Assembly: GCA_019137255.1 (NCBI GenBank)
Contig: WPDH01000137.1
Location: 186,001-250,000 of the forward strand
Source of the DNA: Corinectria fuckeliana
Lineage: Eukaryota; Ascomycota; Sordariomycetes; Hypocreales; Nectriaceae
DNA length: 64,000 nucleotides
Direction: 5' to 3'
Made by a program: the position numbers and the translations under genes. Under the pieces are notes generated by a model. It saw only the letters and a list, made by a program, of their open reading frames with translations, ran no database searches and was not told the origin of the DNA. The stretch's first letter is position 1. Each line of letters begins with the position of its first letter. This document shows, piece after piece, positions 55,243 through 64,000 of this stretch.

Positions 55243-57183
55243 CTAAAGCTCTTAAGAGCCTTTTATAGCTTATAGATATTACTAAAGCTATAATATAAGA
55301 ACCTTACCTACTTTTTTACTAGTTAAGACTTTAAAGCTTATAAGAAAGACTCTTATATTTTTAAGTATAAAAAGCTTTTTATTTTCTTTTATATAAATAA
55401 TATTATTATAATATAATTAAAAGAGTTTAAAAGCAAATAGTAATAGGTTTATAATACTCTAATAATAAAGTATTAGGTTAAAAACCTAAGAGAGTTATAC
55501 TAGTTCTTAGGGATTAAGATTATTAAGAACTATATAGTAAGTCACTTTTAGCTCTCTTAGGAGTTATATATTTTAACTATAACTAGAAAATTTAAGTTAA
55601 ATAGTAAGAGACTAAAAGTCTATAAAGAAAAAACTCTTCTACTCTTATAGATTTTTATACTTATAATATATAAAACTAGCTTTAGCCTTATCTTAAAGTA
55701 TAAGACAAAAGTAGGTAGTATAAGCTATTTTACTAATACTATAAGGCTTAATATATCTTATATATTATTAAAGCTTAGTTAATTTAGTTATTAGCTAAGC
55801 CTTAAGTATAATAAAATAGTAAAATAGTATATTAGCTATCTTTATAACACTAGGAAGCTTTATATCTACTATATAGTAACTAAGAATTAGAAAAATCTCT
55901 TTATAGTTATAAATATAGCTTTTAAAAACTGCTTAATAACTAAAAAGTTCTTATAAGGCTAGGTAGTTATATTATATAAGAGTCTTATCACTTAGAAGGC
56001 TATAAAGCAAAATATAATTATTATATTAAGTATAAAAGCTAAGTTACTTACTCTTATAAGTATAGTTAAGAAATAGCTAGTCTTAAGTTAACTTCTTAAG
56101 AAGGTTAGTATTAAGGTCTAAAATATAGCCTAAATTTAGTATAATAATATTAATATAATCTAGCTAATTATAAAACAGTTAGCTAAGCTAGTTATAACAC
56201 TTTAGCATATTAATATCTATTATTACTAGGTTTATAAGCTTATTTAGAAGGGTAAAGTTAAGATATCTTAGCTACTTATAGCTTAAATGCTAGCAGATAG
56301 TCTTATAAAGCCTCTTTTAAAATAGAAATATATAACTTTTATTATATAATTATAAATATATATAACTTTAAATAAAGCTATATAATAAGCCTAGTAATAC
56401 TTATAATTTCTTATATTATCTTACTATTAAATTAGAAAAAGAAAACACTTAGAGGATTTTTTAGTTTCTAGCTTTATAATAATCTTATTTATTTTTATAT
56501 TAAATAACTTAGTTTATATAAAAGAGGGTAAATAAGATTAGAAGTAATATTATTATATTACTTAGCTAGAGAGATCTCTAAAAAGCTTAAAGAATAGTCT
56601 TAAAATATAATTTTCTTATATAGTTAATATCTTTTAGTCTTTTAATTTAATATTAAATAATTAGCTATACTAATTAGGCTACTTAACTAGTATAATAAAA
56701 CATAAGAGCTATAATCTTATAGCTTTATTAAGTATTAAGATATTAATATAATAAGTTAGCCTTATATATTAGGATTAGTAATATTATTATTATAATAATA
56801 AAAGAGTTAGTTTAGTATAATAGTTAGAGCTATTATATATTATATAATTTTAAGACTCTTTTTTAGCAGCTAATATAAAATACTAACTTAAAGGCCTAAA
56901 AAGAGTTAATTTTTATACTTTTACTAAATATAATAATAACCTCTTTCTCTTATTACCTTCTTTTAAAGCTAGAATCCTATATAGTAGCTCTAACTATTAC
57001 CTTAAGGTACTAGCTAAAACTATTATACTTTTAGATTAAGACTAAAGTTTAATTTTAGCTCTAAGTAAGAATTCTCTTATTTTTAAAAGCTAGAAACACT
57101 AAGAAATTAGCTAGCTAGTACTATTAGATAGTTACAAATAGTCTTATTAGTTAGTCAGACTAACTACCCCTAGCAGCCAGTCT

Positions 57184-57190
57184 AAGAGGG
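57184..57190 (+). other. Polypurine tract of outer element
   Basis: AAGAGGG precedes the 3' LTR by two bases and lies in a part not converted to A/T. Confidence 0.5.
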
Positions 57191-57192
57191 TA

Positions 57193-57355
57193 TATTAGTA
57201 GTGAGACCACTAGTTAGGCCTGCTATCAGGCACTATCCACATTTCTGCCTTAGATGCTAGGCATCTAGCGACAACAGCGATCCCCTTAGGGACTCACCGT
57301 TCTGCCTCTTTTCCTAGCTTAGTACAGTTACACAATACACACAGTCACATCAATA
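57193..57355 (+). repeat. 3' LTR of outer element, little mutated
   Basis: This 163 bp LTR keeps near-normal composition (for example GCGACAACAGCGATCCCC), whereas the matching part of the 5' LTR has become A/T. It is the best available template of the original LTR. Confidence 0.88.
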
Positions 57356-57360
57356 GTTGG
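57356..57360. repeat. Target-site duplication, right copy (outer element)
   Basis: GTTGG matches 44552-44556. Host sequence of normal composition continues directly after it. Confidence 0.8.
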
Positions 57361-58176
57361 TTAGAATGCCCTCACAACCTGGGCTCCGTGCTCCACAGTT
57401 GTTTGCACTGGCGTTAATCTTCGTGGAGGACGGGTTGGATGTTGGAGCCTGTTTAGAAATAGAACAAGGCGTTTAAAACACTCTTATGGCACTGATATAA
57501 AACTGTTGTTTTCTTCCATGTGGTAATTAGAACAACCACCCCATCGAAACGAATATCGATTCTTATCTGCCGTTGTGTCATCCAGTCTCTGTACGACTTC
57601 CTGAATACCGCTCGTCAAAAGTATACTGACAATTCAAGGACCGCTACAACACAGGCTCATCAAACGGTAACCATTACGTCTTTTCTAAACCACAAATAAA
57701 CATACACGTCCAAAGTTTGCAGTTCCGATAACTTAGCTGGATGCGTTTTCATTTCCACTAACGATTGGTGGCATTTCAAGCTATCATGTGCACCTGGTGG
57801 ACGATCAAATACTCGCGCGACTGTGTTAAACTGATGGAATTTGTACAATGCGAGGATGCGAAAAACTCGGGTCAAAACATCAAATGCAAGCCGATCACGA
57901 AGACGTTGGGCAAGATATCCATGAACTATTGCCCAGGCCATCTAGTCTACCCACTCACCGCCCAAAAATACTTCTCAGACCCCCCACCGCAGGTATAAGA
58001 TGCTGTACGGGGATATGATGGGATTCAAAGGTCTTATAGTAAGTAGGATGACGGTTTGAGGCTTAGTATCGAAGGCTAGAGTAGGAAATGACAGATATTC
58101 ATTGATTATGACACCACATATAATCCCCCCTCGAGGTGGATTGTGAATGAAGAATGTTCTTCATTTCTATGGTGTA
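57361..58176. other. Right flank of the retrotransposon
   Basis: There is no gene I can name. The reverse frame 57660-57941 is open for 93 codons without a motif and overlaps a plus frame of similar size. The last part holds the 3' end of the F-box gene. Confidence 0.4.
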
Positions 58177-59178
58177 TCATCTTAGCTGCCCATCATCACT
58201 CAATCTATTGAAGTAGCCGCATTGGCGCGTGAACTCGGGCTCCTTGACAGGCACGGTGCCGCCTTGACTTTGAGCCCATAAGTCCTGTGCCTCAACGCAA
58301 TGATTGAAGGGAGGCAAAAATCCCGATGTTGAAAATATCAAGTCACGAGCCGTGAGTCCCTGACTGGAGTTCTCGACGCGGATTTGGCATCCCTTGCAGC
58401 TCACACCACAATCAACCTTGCCACTACCCAGGTCGTACCACGGAAATGCGATAGATGCCATAAATCGTTCGTTCACCTGCTCGTTACGTCTCTGCAAGGC
58501 CCGGGCTGAGTCTTGACTCAGAAAATTAAGTGACTGTAGGGTTCCAGTAGCCTGTTTCTCAGCAACCAAAAACTTTGGTCGTCTGGCCGGTTTTGCTTGC
58601 ATAGAATACAAACCAGGCACCGTGTGTAGTATCGATTGTAGTGACTGAAACAGCTTCTTCGAGGATATCCTTGCAAGTCTAGGCAAGGCAGCGGTAGATA
58701 TCACCCGCAAGTCCGGTGAAAATTGAATGCAAGCAATGCAGCAGCGCAAGAGAGTCGGGAGGAATAAGAATCCCCCGAACTCACCGCACAGCACACAGTC
58801 GGGGGTGATCAGAGGCTCATATAAGTCGGCAATAGTGAAGGTCTGGGCAAGGCGAGCACGCAGGAGACCTCGCAAACCCTCCGGTCCATGCATCGCTACG
58901 AGTCGGTATTTCCGTAGAGCAGTCGACAGAATCCGAGCGCGCCGATTGACTTGTCGGAATCGAAAAAGGGACAGAACGTCAAGATAATGGAGCATGATCG
59001 ATATCAGCTCGGCGGGAAGGCGATCTAGCATTCCGAGCCCTGCACTTGGTGGCATCTCAAAACATTTATAGAGAGATTCGTGGACTGCTTGCATCTCATG
59101 TGGGCGGGACCGAACCACAACAAGGTCGAAGTCGCGTCGGTGATATGCACAAACACGTAGAATCGAATTTGAGGCCAT
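58177..59178 (-). CDS. F-box protein
   Basis: A single exon encodes 333 residues. The F-box is at about 51-98: MLDRLPAELISIMLHYLDVL followed by SLFRFRQVNRRARILSTAL, the usual pattern for fungal F-box proteins. Two Cys clusters follow, CVLCGEFGGFLFLPTLLRCC and CGVSCKGCQI, which are common in this fungal subfamily and may hold metal. F-box proteins link targets to SCF ubiquitin ligases through Skp1; the target here is unknown. No signal peptide or membrane segment is seen. The 49 residues before the F-box are less certain: an in-frame ATG (Met42, in CFEMPPSAGLGM) could be the real start. The frame is intact, and codon use looks normal next to the retrotransposon block. Confidence 0.82.
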   Translation of the reverse strand: MASNSILRVCAYHRRDFDLVVVRSRPHEMQAVHESLYKCFEMPPSAGLGMLDRLPAELISIMLHYLDVLSLFRFRQVNRRARILSTALRKYRLVAMHGPEGLRGLLRARLAQTFTIADLYEPLITPDCVLCGEFGGFLFLPTLLRCCIACIQFSPDLRVISTAALPRLARISSKKLFQSLQSILHTVPGLYSMQAKPARRPKFLVAEKQATGTLQSLNFLSQDSARALQRRNEQVNERFMASIAFPWYDLGSGKVDCGVSCKGCQIRVENSSQGLTARDLIFSTSGFLPPFNHCVEAQDLWAQSQGGTVPVKEPEFTRQCGYFNRLSDDGQLR

Positions 59179-59591
59179 TTCTGGATGCCTGTAAGCAAGT
59201 TAGCTTCTCTAGCTTACAGCAAGGTAAGTAGCTCATAGCATAGTGAGATGACATGCCTTGTATTATATCTGCATATAATTCGCCGTCGGAAGAGCATTAA
59301 TAATTGCGACAATGCAAGGAGAGCAGAAATCACAGGCGCGGTCTGGAGTCGCTCGGCTTTCTTGGGTAGGCAGGCGGTGAAATACGGCCTTTCAATCTGC
59401 AAATGCTTCCATACACACCACTGGCTAATGACACAACGCGAACCAAGTCTCAGAATAAACTACAGGTGGGCGTAGTGTCACAGCTCTCATAGTTGAAGCC
59501 AAGTTGAGAGTTTGCCTGCTTACACGCTCTATTTCCCCCTAAACCCATGTTTCGAAGCAACCAGAAATCCGAGATTGCTTTTCATACTCTG
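59179..59591. other. Intergenic region
   Basis: Short frames on both strands have no support. This stretch lies between the start of the F-box gene and the stop of the amidotransferase-like gene. Confidence 0.45.
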
Positions 59592-60480
59592 TCAAAGACG
59601 ACTGGCTCCGGCTGTGGCGGCCTCTTGATCAAAACTACCTAGAAAGTGTCCCCAGAGCACCTGGGCGATCAAAGGGCCGTCGTGCGCAAGCCCTATCCGG
59701 GACATGGCTTCTTGGTAAATCTCGGTATTAACTCGCCCCTGCTTGTACCGCTCCTCGATCTCGTGCGCTGTGATAAATGCGTTGAACTCCGGGTGTCCCT
59801 GGAAGCCTAGAAGCCGTCCTGGTTGGTATGCTATTTGGACGCCGCATAGCGCGCTACGCCCGATCGCCTCGACGCCTGGGGGAGTTTCGACTACGATGTC
59901 TTGGTGGACCTGGTGGATGTGCTAGAAAAGGCTTCAATTAGTCTCGGTCGGTCGTTAGTATCCAAGTGGTCGCACTCACCAATGTGTCTTTGCCGAATAC
60001 CTTTGCGCCCATTGAGTTTAGCTCGATTCTCTCAACGGCCATCTCCCACCCTGCGGAGTTTCGAACCACGATGCCGCCAAGCGCCCGTGAAATAATCTGG
60101 TGGCCGTAGCAGATTCCCACGAGCGGCTTACGGCAGGCGTACGCCCGTTGAATGTATCCCGTAAGCGCGGGAACCCAAGGGTCATCATCGAAGGCGGTGT
60201 ACTCTGTGAAACGGTCAGCACCGAATGCTGGGCATCAAGGCACCTGGCACGACGTACGACTTCCCGTCAGTAGAATAGCATCAACAGCGTCGAGGTCCGG
60301 GAACAACTCGGCTGTGAGGATGTTCCACTTCAATATTTCAAGGTTCGGGAAAGCCTTTGTCTCAAGAGCACTGGTCAGGAGGTTTCTAACAACATCTCCG
60401 TACGTTCCGTACTTCTCTACTACCGCTCTTGGGGGCGCCTCGCACTCCAGCACAGCAAGTCGGAAGGATGCAGCGGACAT
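59592..60480 (-). CDS. Class I glutamine amidotransferase-like protein
   Basis: Three exons (60480-60258, 60203-59980, 59921-59592) give 258 codons. The catalytic triad of class I glutamine amidotransferases is in place: Cys106 in VGICYGHQII, and His192 and Glu194 in FQGHPEF. The N-terminal strand FRLAVLECEAPP and LLTGS plus AFDDDPW are typical of the stand-alone fungal and plant group related to the GMP-synthase glutaminase domain, whose plant members act as gamma-glutamyl peptidases. It therefore may hydrolyse glutamine or a gamma-glutamyl conjugate. It has no synthase domain, no signal peptide, and no functional neighbour. Introns are 54 and 57 bp. The ATG at 60480 is chosen over 60654 because the TATA box lies between them. 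Confidence 0.9.
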
Positions 60481-60598
60481 GATTTCAATGACAAAGAGTT
60501 GGAGATGATTGATTGGGTGAGTCTGAGAATGAGTCTTGGGATGTTTGGAGGCAAAGTGATTGTGGTTGGAGGGCCACCATACAGCTCGAGCACCACCT

Positions 60599-60604
60599 AT
60601 ATAT
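60599..60604 (-). promoter_or_regulatory. TATA-like element of the amidotransferase-like gene
   Basis: TATATA, palindromic, lies about 120 bases before the ATG at 60480 and downstream of the alternative ATG at 60654, which it therefore argues against. Confidence 0.45.
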
Positions 60605-62824
60605 ACCTGAAAAACGAGGACTGTCCAGCACTGAATCGGCACTGCGGGAATCACGTTGGGTGATTCTGCGCCTGGATTTGCATTGACCCCTCGCCGCTGG
60701 GTGATGCGAAGTCGGACAAGACCCTGGCGGCTTATGTATTCAAACGTAGGGTCATGAATTGCATAGGTAGGGTCATAGTTTGGAGTCGTCGACTTTCTCG
60801 TCCAGTCCTAGGCTGAGAAAGCGCGGCGGCTTCCCACTTGTAACGTAATGGGAAAGCCAATTAGACTTCTCATTACCTGAAGGGTTCTCGAAGCCGGGGC
60901 CGTATCCGAGATTTTCACGTTGGATAAGCTGTACGTAATTTGAAGCTTCCGGGATGGTGGAGCGGCCTAGTTGTCGTTGGTCATGCCGACGCCGGGTGAT
61001 TGGATATTGGTGACGTTACCTTAAGTCGGGACAGGGCTCTGTCCGTTCTAGCCTCTACCCCAGGCCTTCCCCGCCAATTCGAGAACAAATTTTCACCACG
61101 CCTGATCACTGCGAGTCGCTTGCATCGCGTAGTTTGCCGCTTGTGTTGCGCCTTGTTCCTGGATTGTGCTTCCCCGCACGCAATTCTGTGCTGTGCAAGT
61201 CTTAGTCAAGTCTCGTTGGGTGTTAGCATGGACTGGATATAGAGGACCCCGTTTTAGAGAGAAAGAGGGGCGTTGCTAGGAAGACGGAAGACGGCCATGG
61301 CTTGGATTGCTTCATCTCGATCAGGACCAAACAAGCACCTGAGTAATGAGTCTCGATTTTAAGGGTGCAGATCGTGATTTCTCTAGGCCTTAGTTGTCGT
61401 CCTATTTTGCTTCGTCGTTTGCCTTGAACAAATGATGCATATCTAGCTGTGATCAGCCAGGGTATACATACGTATCTCGTAGTTGGGTGTAGTCTGACAC
61501 ATGCCAAGAACGGGTGCAGTTGATTAAATTTCTACTGCCAGCACCATATAGGCTGGCTAGGTGCCAACGAAGACGTCAAAGTTAAGTGACAATCCCGGCT
61601 GGCATGTCAACAAAGGCGAAGGCTCCCGACACACGCGGGCTTGGCGATCTTTGCGATAATTTTGCTAAAAGACTAGCGGAAAACCCCGCGTAGATCAAGA
61701 CGCCTGCCAAGTACATAAGAGGACTCGCAACATGTGATGGACAAGAGGAGTTTTGACATGCTGGGCGGAGTAAACATTCGGCTGAGAGATCACGTTTTGT
61801 GCTCGATGCTGGCGGAGTGAGTGAGTGAACTGTCATTGAAGTGAGGCGCGTGTACAAGACCAAAGAGTGACAATGGGTATCATCCTAACTGTGGCCACAT
61901 TGTCTTCTTCGTATGGTGGAATGGTTTGAGAGACAGCAGGCAGCCACTTGGCAGGCAAGGTTAACAAGCAAGCGACCAACAGCCACGTCAGGAACGATCT
62001 CGCCCGCTTAAATAACATCTTGCCCCAGCTGATGGTCCAATATCACAGCTCACATATTGTTCAAGCTTACTGTGTGTTCAAGCTTCTCAGCTCAACGAAG
62101 CATTAGCGTTACTTATCTTCTAACACATGCCAGCATACTATCCGCATAGTTTTTAACGTCAAATTGTTTACTTAGAGATGATAATCGCCGAAAAAGAAGA
62201 TTCAGGCCCCTCTAGTCGCCGCCTGTGCTGCCACCACGTGGGCTGTGTCACCGTATGACGAATCAACCTGTGAGGTTGGTGAGCTGATTGAAGATAACTA
62301 GGAGTCTCTTGAAAGGTGATAATAATACGGTCTACCAAAGCTACAAATAGTAGACCATGCTGACAGTTGGGTCAAACATTTTGCATGGAATTTATGTCTT
62401 ACCTTAAGGCCTGTCGATGAAGACAATTTTAAATCAACGTGCCTCGAAATGCAACATCAATACGTGACAAGACAGTAGATTCAACACACCAAGTTCCCCC
62501 AATGAGGACAAGATACTGTATAAATTTAATAGAGATTCTTTGGTAACTCTTGGAATTTTCTGGGTGATGCTCCATCTTCCAACCAGACTGGCCAAAAGTA
62601 TGACGACTGACCGTGAAATTTACCAATGTATGATCATTCGAGGTCCTGTCCCTCAAGGTTGAAGGCCCACGTGAAGGTCTGCCGCTGTAGAGTTGCCGTA
62701 GGTGGAGTTTTGGAAAAGTTTGTCGGCGCAAGGCACCAGCAGAGGCTGCCTACAGTATTTTTTCAAGAGTATTCTCGCGCATAAATGATCAAGAATTTAG
62801 GGTTCTCGAAAAGAATTTCTCGCA

Positions 62825-62831
62825 TATAAAT
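62825..62831 (+). promoter_or_regulatory. TATA box of the Cys-rich F-box-like gene
   Basis: TATAAAT lies about 95 bases before the ATG at 62926 and is followed by a C/A-rich leader. Confidence 0.55.
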
Positions 62832-62925
62832 ACCAGGTGTCTCACCCCAGATTTTCTCTACAGTAACATAATCCGTTCACCATCAGAACAATCCCCAGCA
62901 AACAACCCCCAGCAAACATCTAAAC

Positions 62926-63714
62926 ATGAAGCCTGTGAAGTCCAACCATCTTGACGGACTCGTTGAGCGCAGGCCAGTCCTCATTCTGGACAAGACTACT
63001 ATTGGACCCAGCTTTGTCGACATGCTCGTTCGTCGGTCTGTCGCCAATGTTGTTACAAAGCACGGAAGCAAACAACTTCCCATGGAGTTGTGGCTTCACA
63101 TTCTTCGCTTCGTGAAGGGGCATCGCACCTCACACGATTACTGCCTCGTCCGGCCCCGATGTGTGGAGCAAGGCGCCAACGGGCCGGTCCTCGTGTGCGA
63201 TGCTGTCAAGCAAAAGAAGTTGTGCGGCTATGTCGAATACGGCCAGGATGCCAATGTATACATGCGCTGCCTCAGTCGTCCGGACACCTTGGGCGAATGC
63301 GGTGAAGATGAACAGCCCTTCTCCGTGCCGGAAAGCCGCGACGGCAGTTCCGAGATCAAGATCGAGACGGCCACTTTGAAATCGGAGATCACGAGTCTCT
63401 TCGCCCGCATCACTGTGCCCGACGTCATTGCGTTCATTGAGTATGGCGACTGCAGCCTCTGCGGGGAATCGCGAGCACTGTGCGCAGGATGCGGAATCGG
63501 GAGACATGCATATGAGTGGTTCATGTCCCCGGTAAGAGGTGGCGTCGACTGTGGAACGAGGATCTTGTGTCCTCTTTGCATGGGTTCCGGATGGGCGCAA
63601 GAGAGTTTGATGCAGTGCGGAGAAGACTACGGGGGATATGCGGAGGATGAAGTTATGACGGGTGAAGAGTACGCAGAATGGGTAAATGGGCGCCGTTTTG
63701 AGCTGGGATACTAG
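62926..63714 (+). CDS. Cys-rich F-box-like protein of unknown function
   Basis: A single exon encodes 262 residues with good start context (AAACATGA). At about 51-64 KQLPMELWLHILRFVK looks like the first helix of an F-box. Past residue 160 a compact Cys-rich part follows: CSLCGESRALCAGCG, then after about 20 residues CGTRILCPLCMGSGW, giving three C-x2-C pairs that could hold two zinc ions. The end is acidic. The layout (F-box start, then Cys pairs) recalls the F-box gene at 58177-59178, though sequence similarity is weak by eye. No membrane segment is visible. The function is unknown; a ubiquitin-ligase adaptor is one possibility. Confidence 0.7.
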   Translation: MKPVKSNHLDGLVERRPVLILDKTTIGPSFVDMLVRRSVANVVTKHGSKQLPMELWLHILRFVKGHRTSHDYCLVRPRCVEQGANGPVLVCDAVKQKKLCGYVEYGQDANVYMRCLSRPDTLGECGEDEQPFSVPESRDGSSEIKIETATLKSEITSLFARITVPDVIAFIEYGDCSLCGESRALCAGCGIGRHAYEWFMSPVRGGVDCGTRILCPLCMGSGWAQESLMQCGEDYGGYAEDEVMTGEEYAEWVNGRRFELGY

Positions 63715-64000
63715 CTGCGAGGGAGTTTGGGGACATGTGCTAGAGCCCGTCCTCCGCCACTGCTTGAAGTTTAGTACTAAGACCGAAATCAGTGGCTAAA
63801 AACGAGTCTTTAACGTCTCGAGACACCAGAACTTCTTGGTTTGATCTCTGACTCTTCTTGATACTGCTCTGAGTAACGGCTGTAAGTGACAGGAGAATAG
63901 TCACAAGCACGCCTAGTAGCGATGAACGAAATGTACTCCTAAGTGCCATAGGAAGGACTCCTTTTTCCAGGTCTCTCTATGACGTCCAAGGTAGCTTACG
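63715..64000. other. Right edge of the window
   Basis: A reverse frame at 63740-63949 begins MALRSTFRSSLLGVLVTILL, which looks like a signal peptide, and could encode a 69-residue secreted peptide, but it shows no conserved motif. It also overlaps the presumed 3' end of the Cys-rich gene, so I do not call it. Confidence 0.35.

Larger units (their letters stand above)
44557..57355 (+). mobile_element. Outer Ty1/Copia LTR retrotransposon, RIP-mutated and interrupted
   Basis: Two 163 bp LTRs (44557-44719, 57193-57355) begin TGTTGG/TATTAG and end CAATA (from CAACA), flanked by the 5 bp duplication GTTGG. Without the nested insert the element is about 6.4 kb. All frames are full of TAA and TAG, but Copia order is still readable on the plus strand: an integrase core near 46816-47000, its C-terminal part (VYLLNY near 47210, RCLAY near 47360), reverse transcriptase from about 48592, continuing after the insert with FYINN near 55380, then RNase H ending ADSLIKPLL near 56300. 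Gag lies somewhere in 44.8-46.8 kb. Integrase before reverse transcriptase identifies Copia rather than Gypsy. Base composition is extremely A/T-rich with almost no CpA or TpG, as expected after RIP. The element cannot move on its own. Confidence 0.9.
60481..62925. other. Gene-poor region of 2.4 kb
   Basis: I find no supported gene. Frames at 61223-61507, 61582-61863 and 62429-62731, all reverse, are at most 100 codons, have no motif and no neighbouring exon. The two ends hold the promoters of the amidotransferase-like gene (left) and the Cys-rich gene (right). Confidence 0.45.

Noticed and set aside
63740..63949. Small secreted peptide on the reverse strand at the window edge
   Set aside because: It has only a signal-peptide-like start; there are no cysteines or conserved features, and it overlaps the 3' end of the neighbouring gene.
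1..64000. tRNA, rRNA or other structured RNA genes
   Set aside because: No tRNA B-box with matching A-box and acceptor stem was found by eye, and no rRNA sequence; small non-coding RNAs cannot be excluded without covariance searches.

Overview
The window is nuclear DNA of a filamentous ascomycete (Pezizomycotina; Sordariomycetes is the likeliest class, but the order cannot be fixed from this sequence). The reasons are short 45-99 bp GT-AG introns, a Zn2Cys6 regulator, secreted plant-wall enzymes, families confined to filamentous fungi (DUF2985, DUF6594, fungal F-box proteins), and a 12.8 kb block turned to extreme A+T by C-to-T and G-to-A change, the mark of repeat-induced point mutation (RIP). 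I rebuilt introns by hand; every intact multi-exon model given here keeps frame across all junctions.

Region 1 (1-9.4 kb) is a compact five-gene group: a class III aminotransferase, two short-chain dehydrogenases, a Zn2Cys6 regulator and a PhyH-type Fe(II)/2-oxoglutarate dioxygenase. Two divergent promoter regions and two convergent ends tie the genes together. No polyketide, peptide or terpene synthase is present, so it reads as a small pathway acting on an amine, amino acid or ketone. Region 2 (9.4-14.4 kb) holds gene relics: a DUF6594 membrane protein, a protein kinase and an alginate-lyase-like secreted protein.

Region 3 (14.6-26.8 kb) is gene-dense and intact: a DUF2985 membrane protein with a 9-nt exon, a GT28/UDPGT-type glycosyltransferase with a long C-terminal extension, a Rossmann-fold SDR-like protein, a GH78 alpha-L-rhamnosidase and a convergent secreted GH28 enzyme. 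The last two form a pectin/rhamnogalacturonan pair. Region 4 (27-44 kb) mixes intact catabolic genes (DOPA 4,5-dioxygenase, old-yellow-enzyme oxidoreductase, secreted GH5 cellulase) with broken ones: an APH kinase without its catalytic core, an Agd3-like deacetylase without its catalytic segments, an orphan CBM6 module, a frameshifted member of a fungal family with a possible nuclease fold, and a kinase-like gene with a one-base frameshift.

Region 5 (44.55-57.36 kb) is a Ty1/Copia retrotransposon with 163 bp LTRs and target duplication GTTGG. A second Copia element, with 578 bp LTRs and duplication CTAAA, sits inside its reverse transcriptase. Both are destroyed by RIP-like mutation, but the outermost ends are spared. 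Region 6 (57.4-64 kb) returns to normal composition: an F-box protein, a class I glutamine-amidotransferase-like protein and a Cys-rich F-box-like protein, separated by long gene-poor DNA. Overall this looks like an accessory, repeat-bearing region in which clustered metabolic and wall-degrading genes survive among decaying ones.
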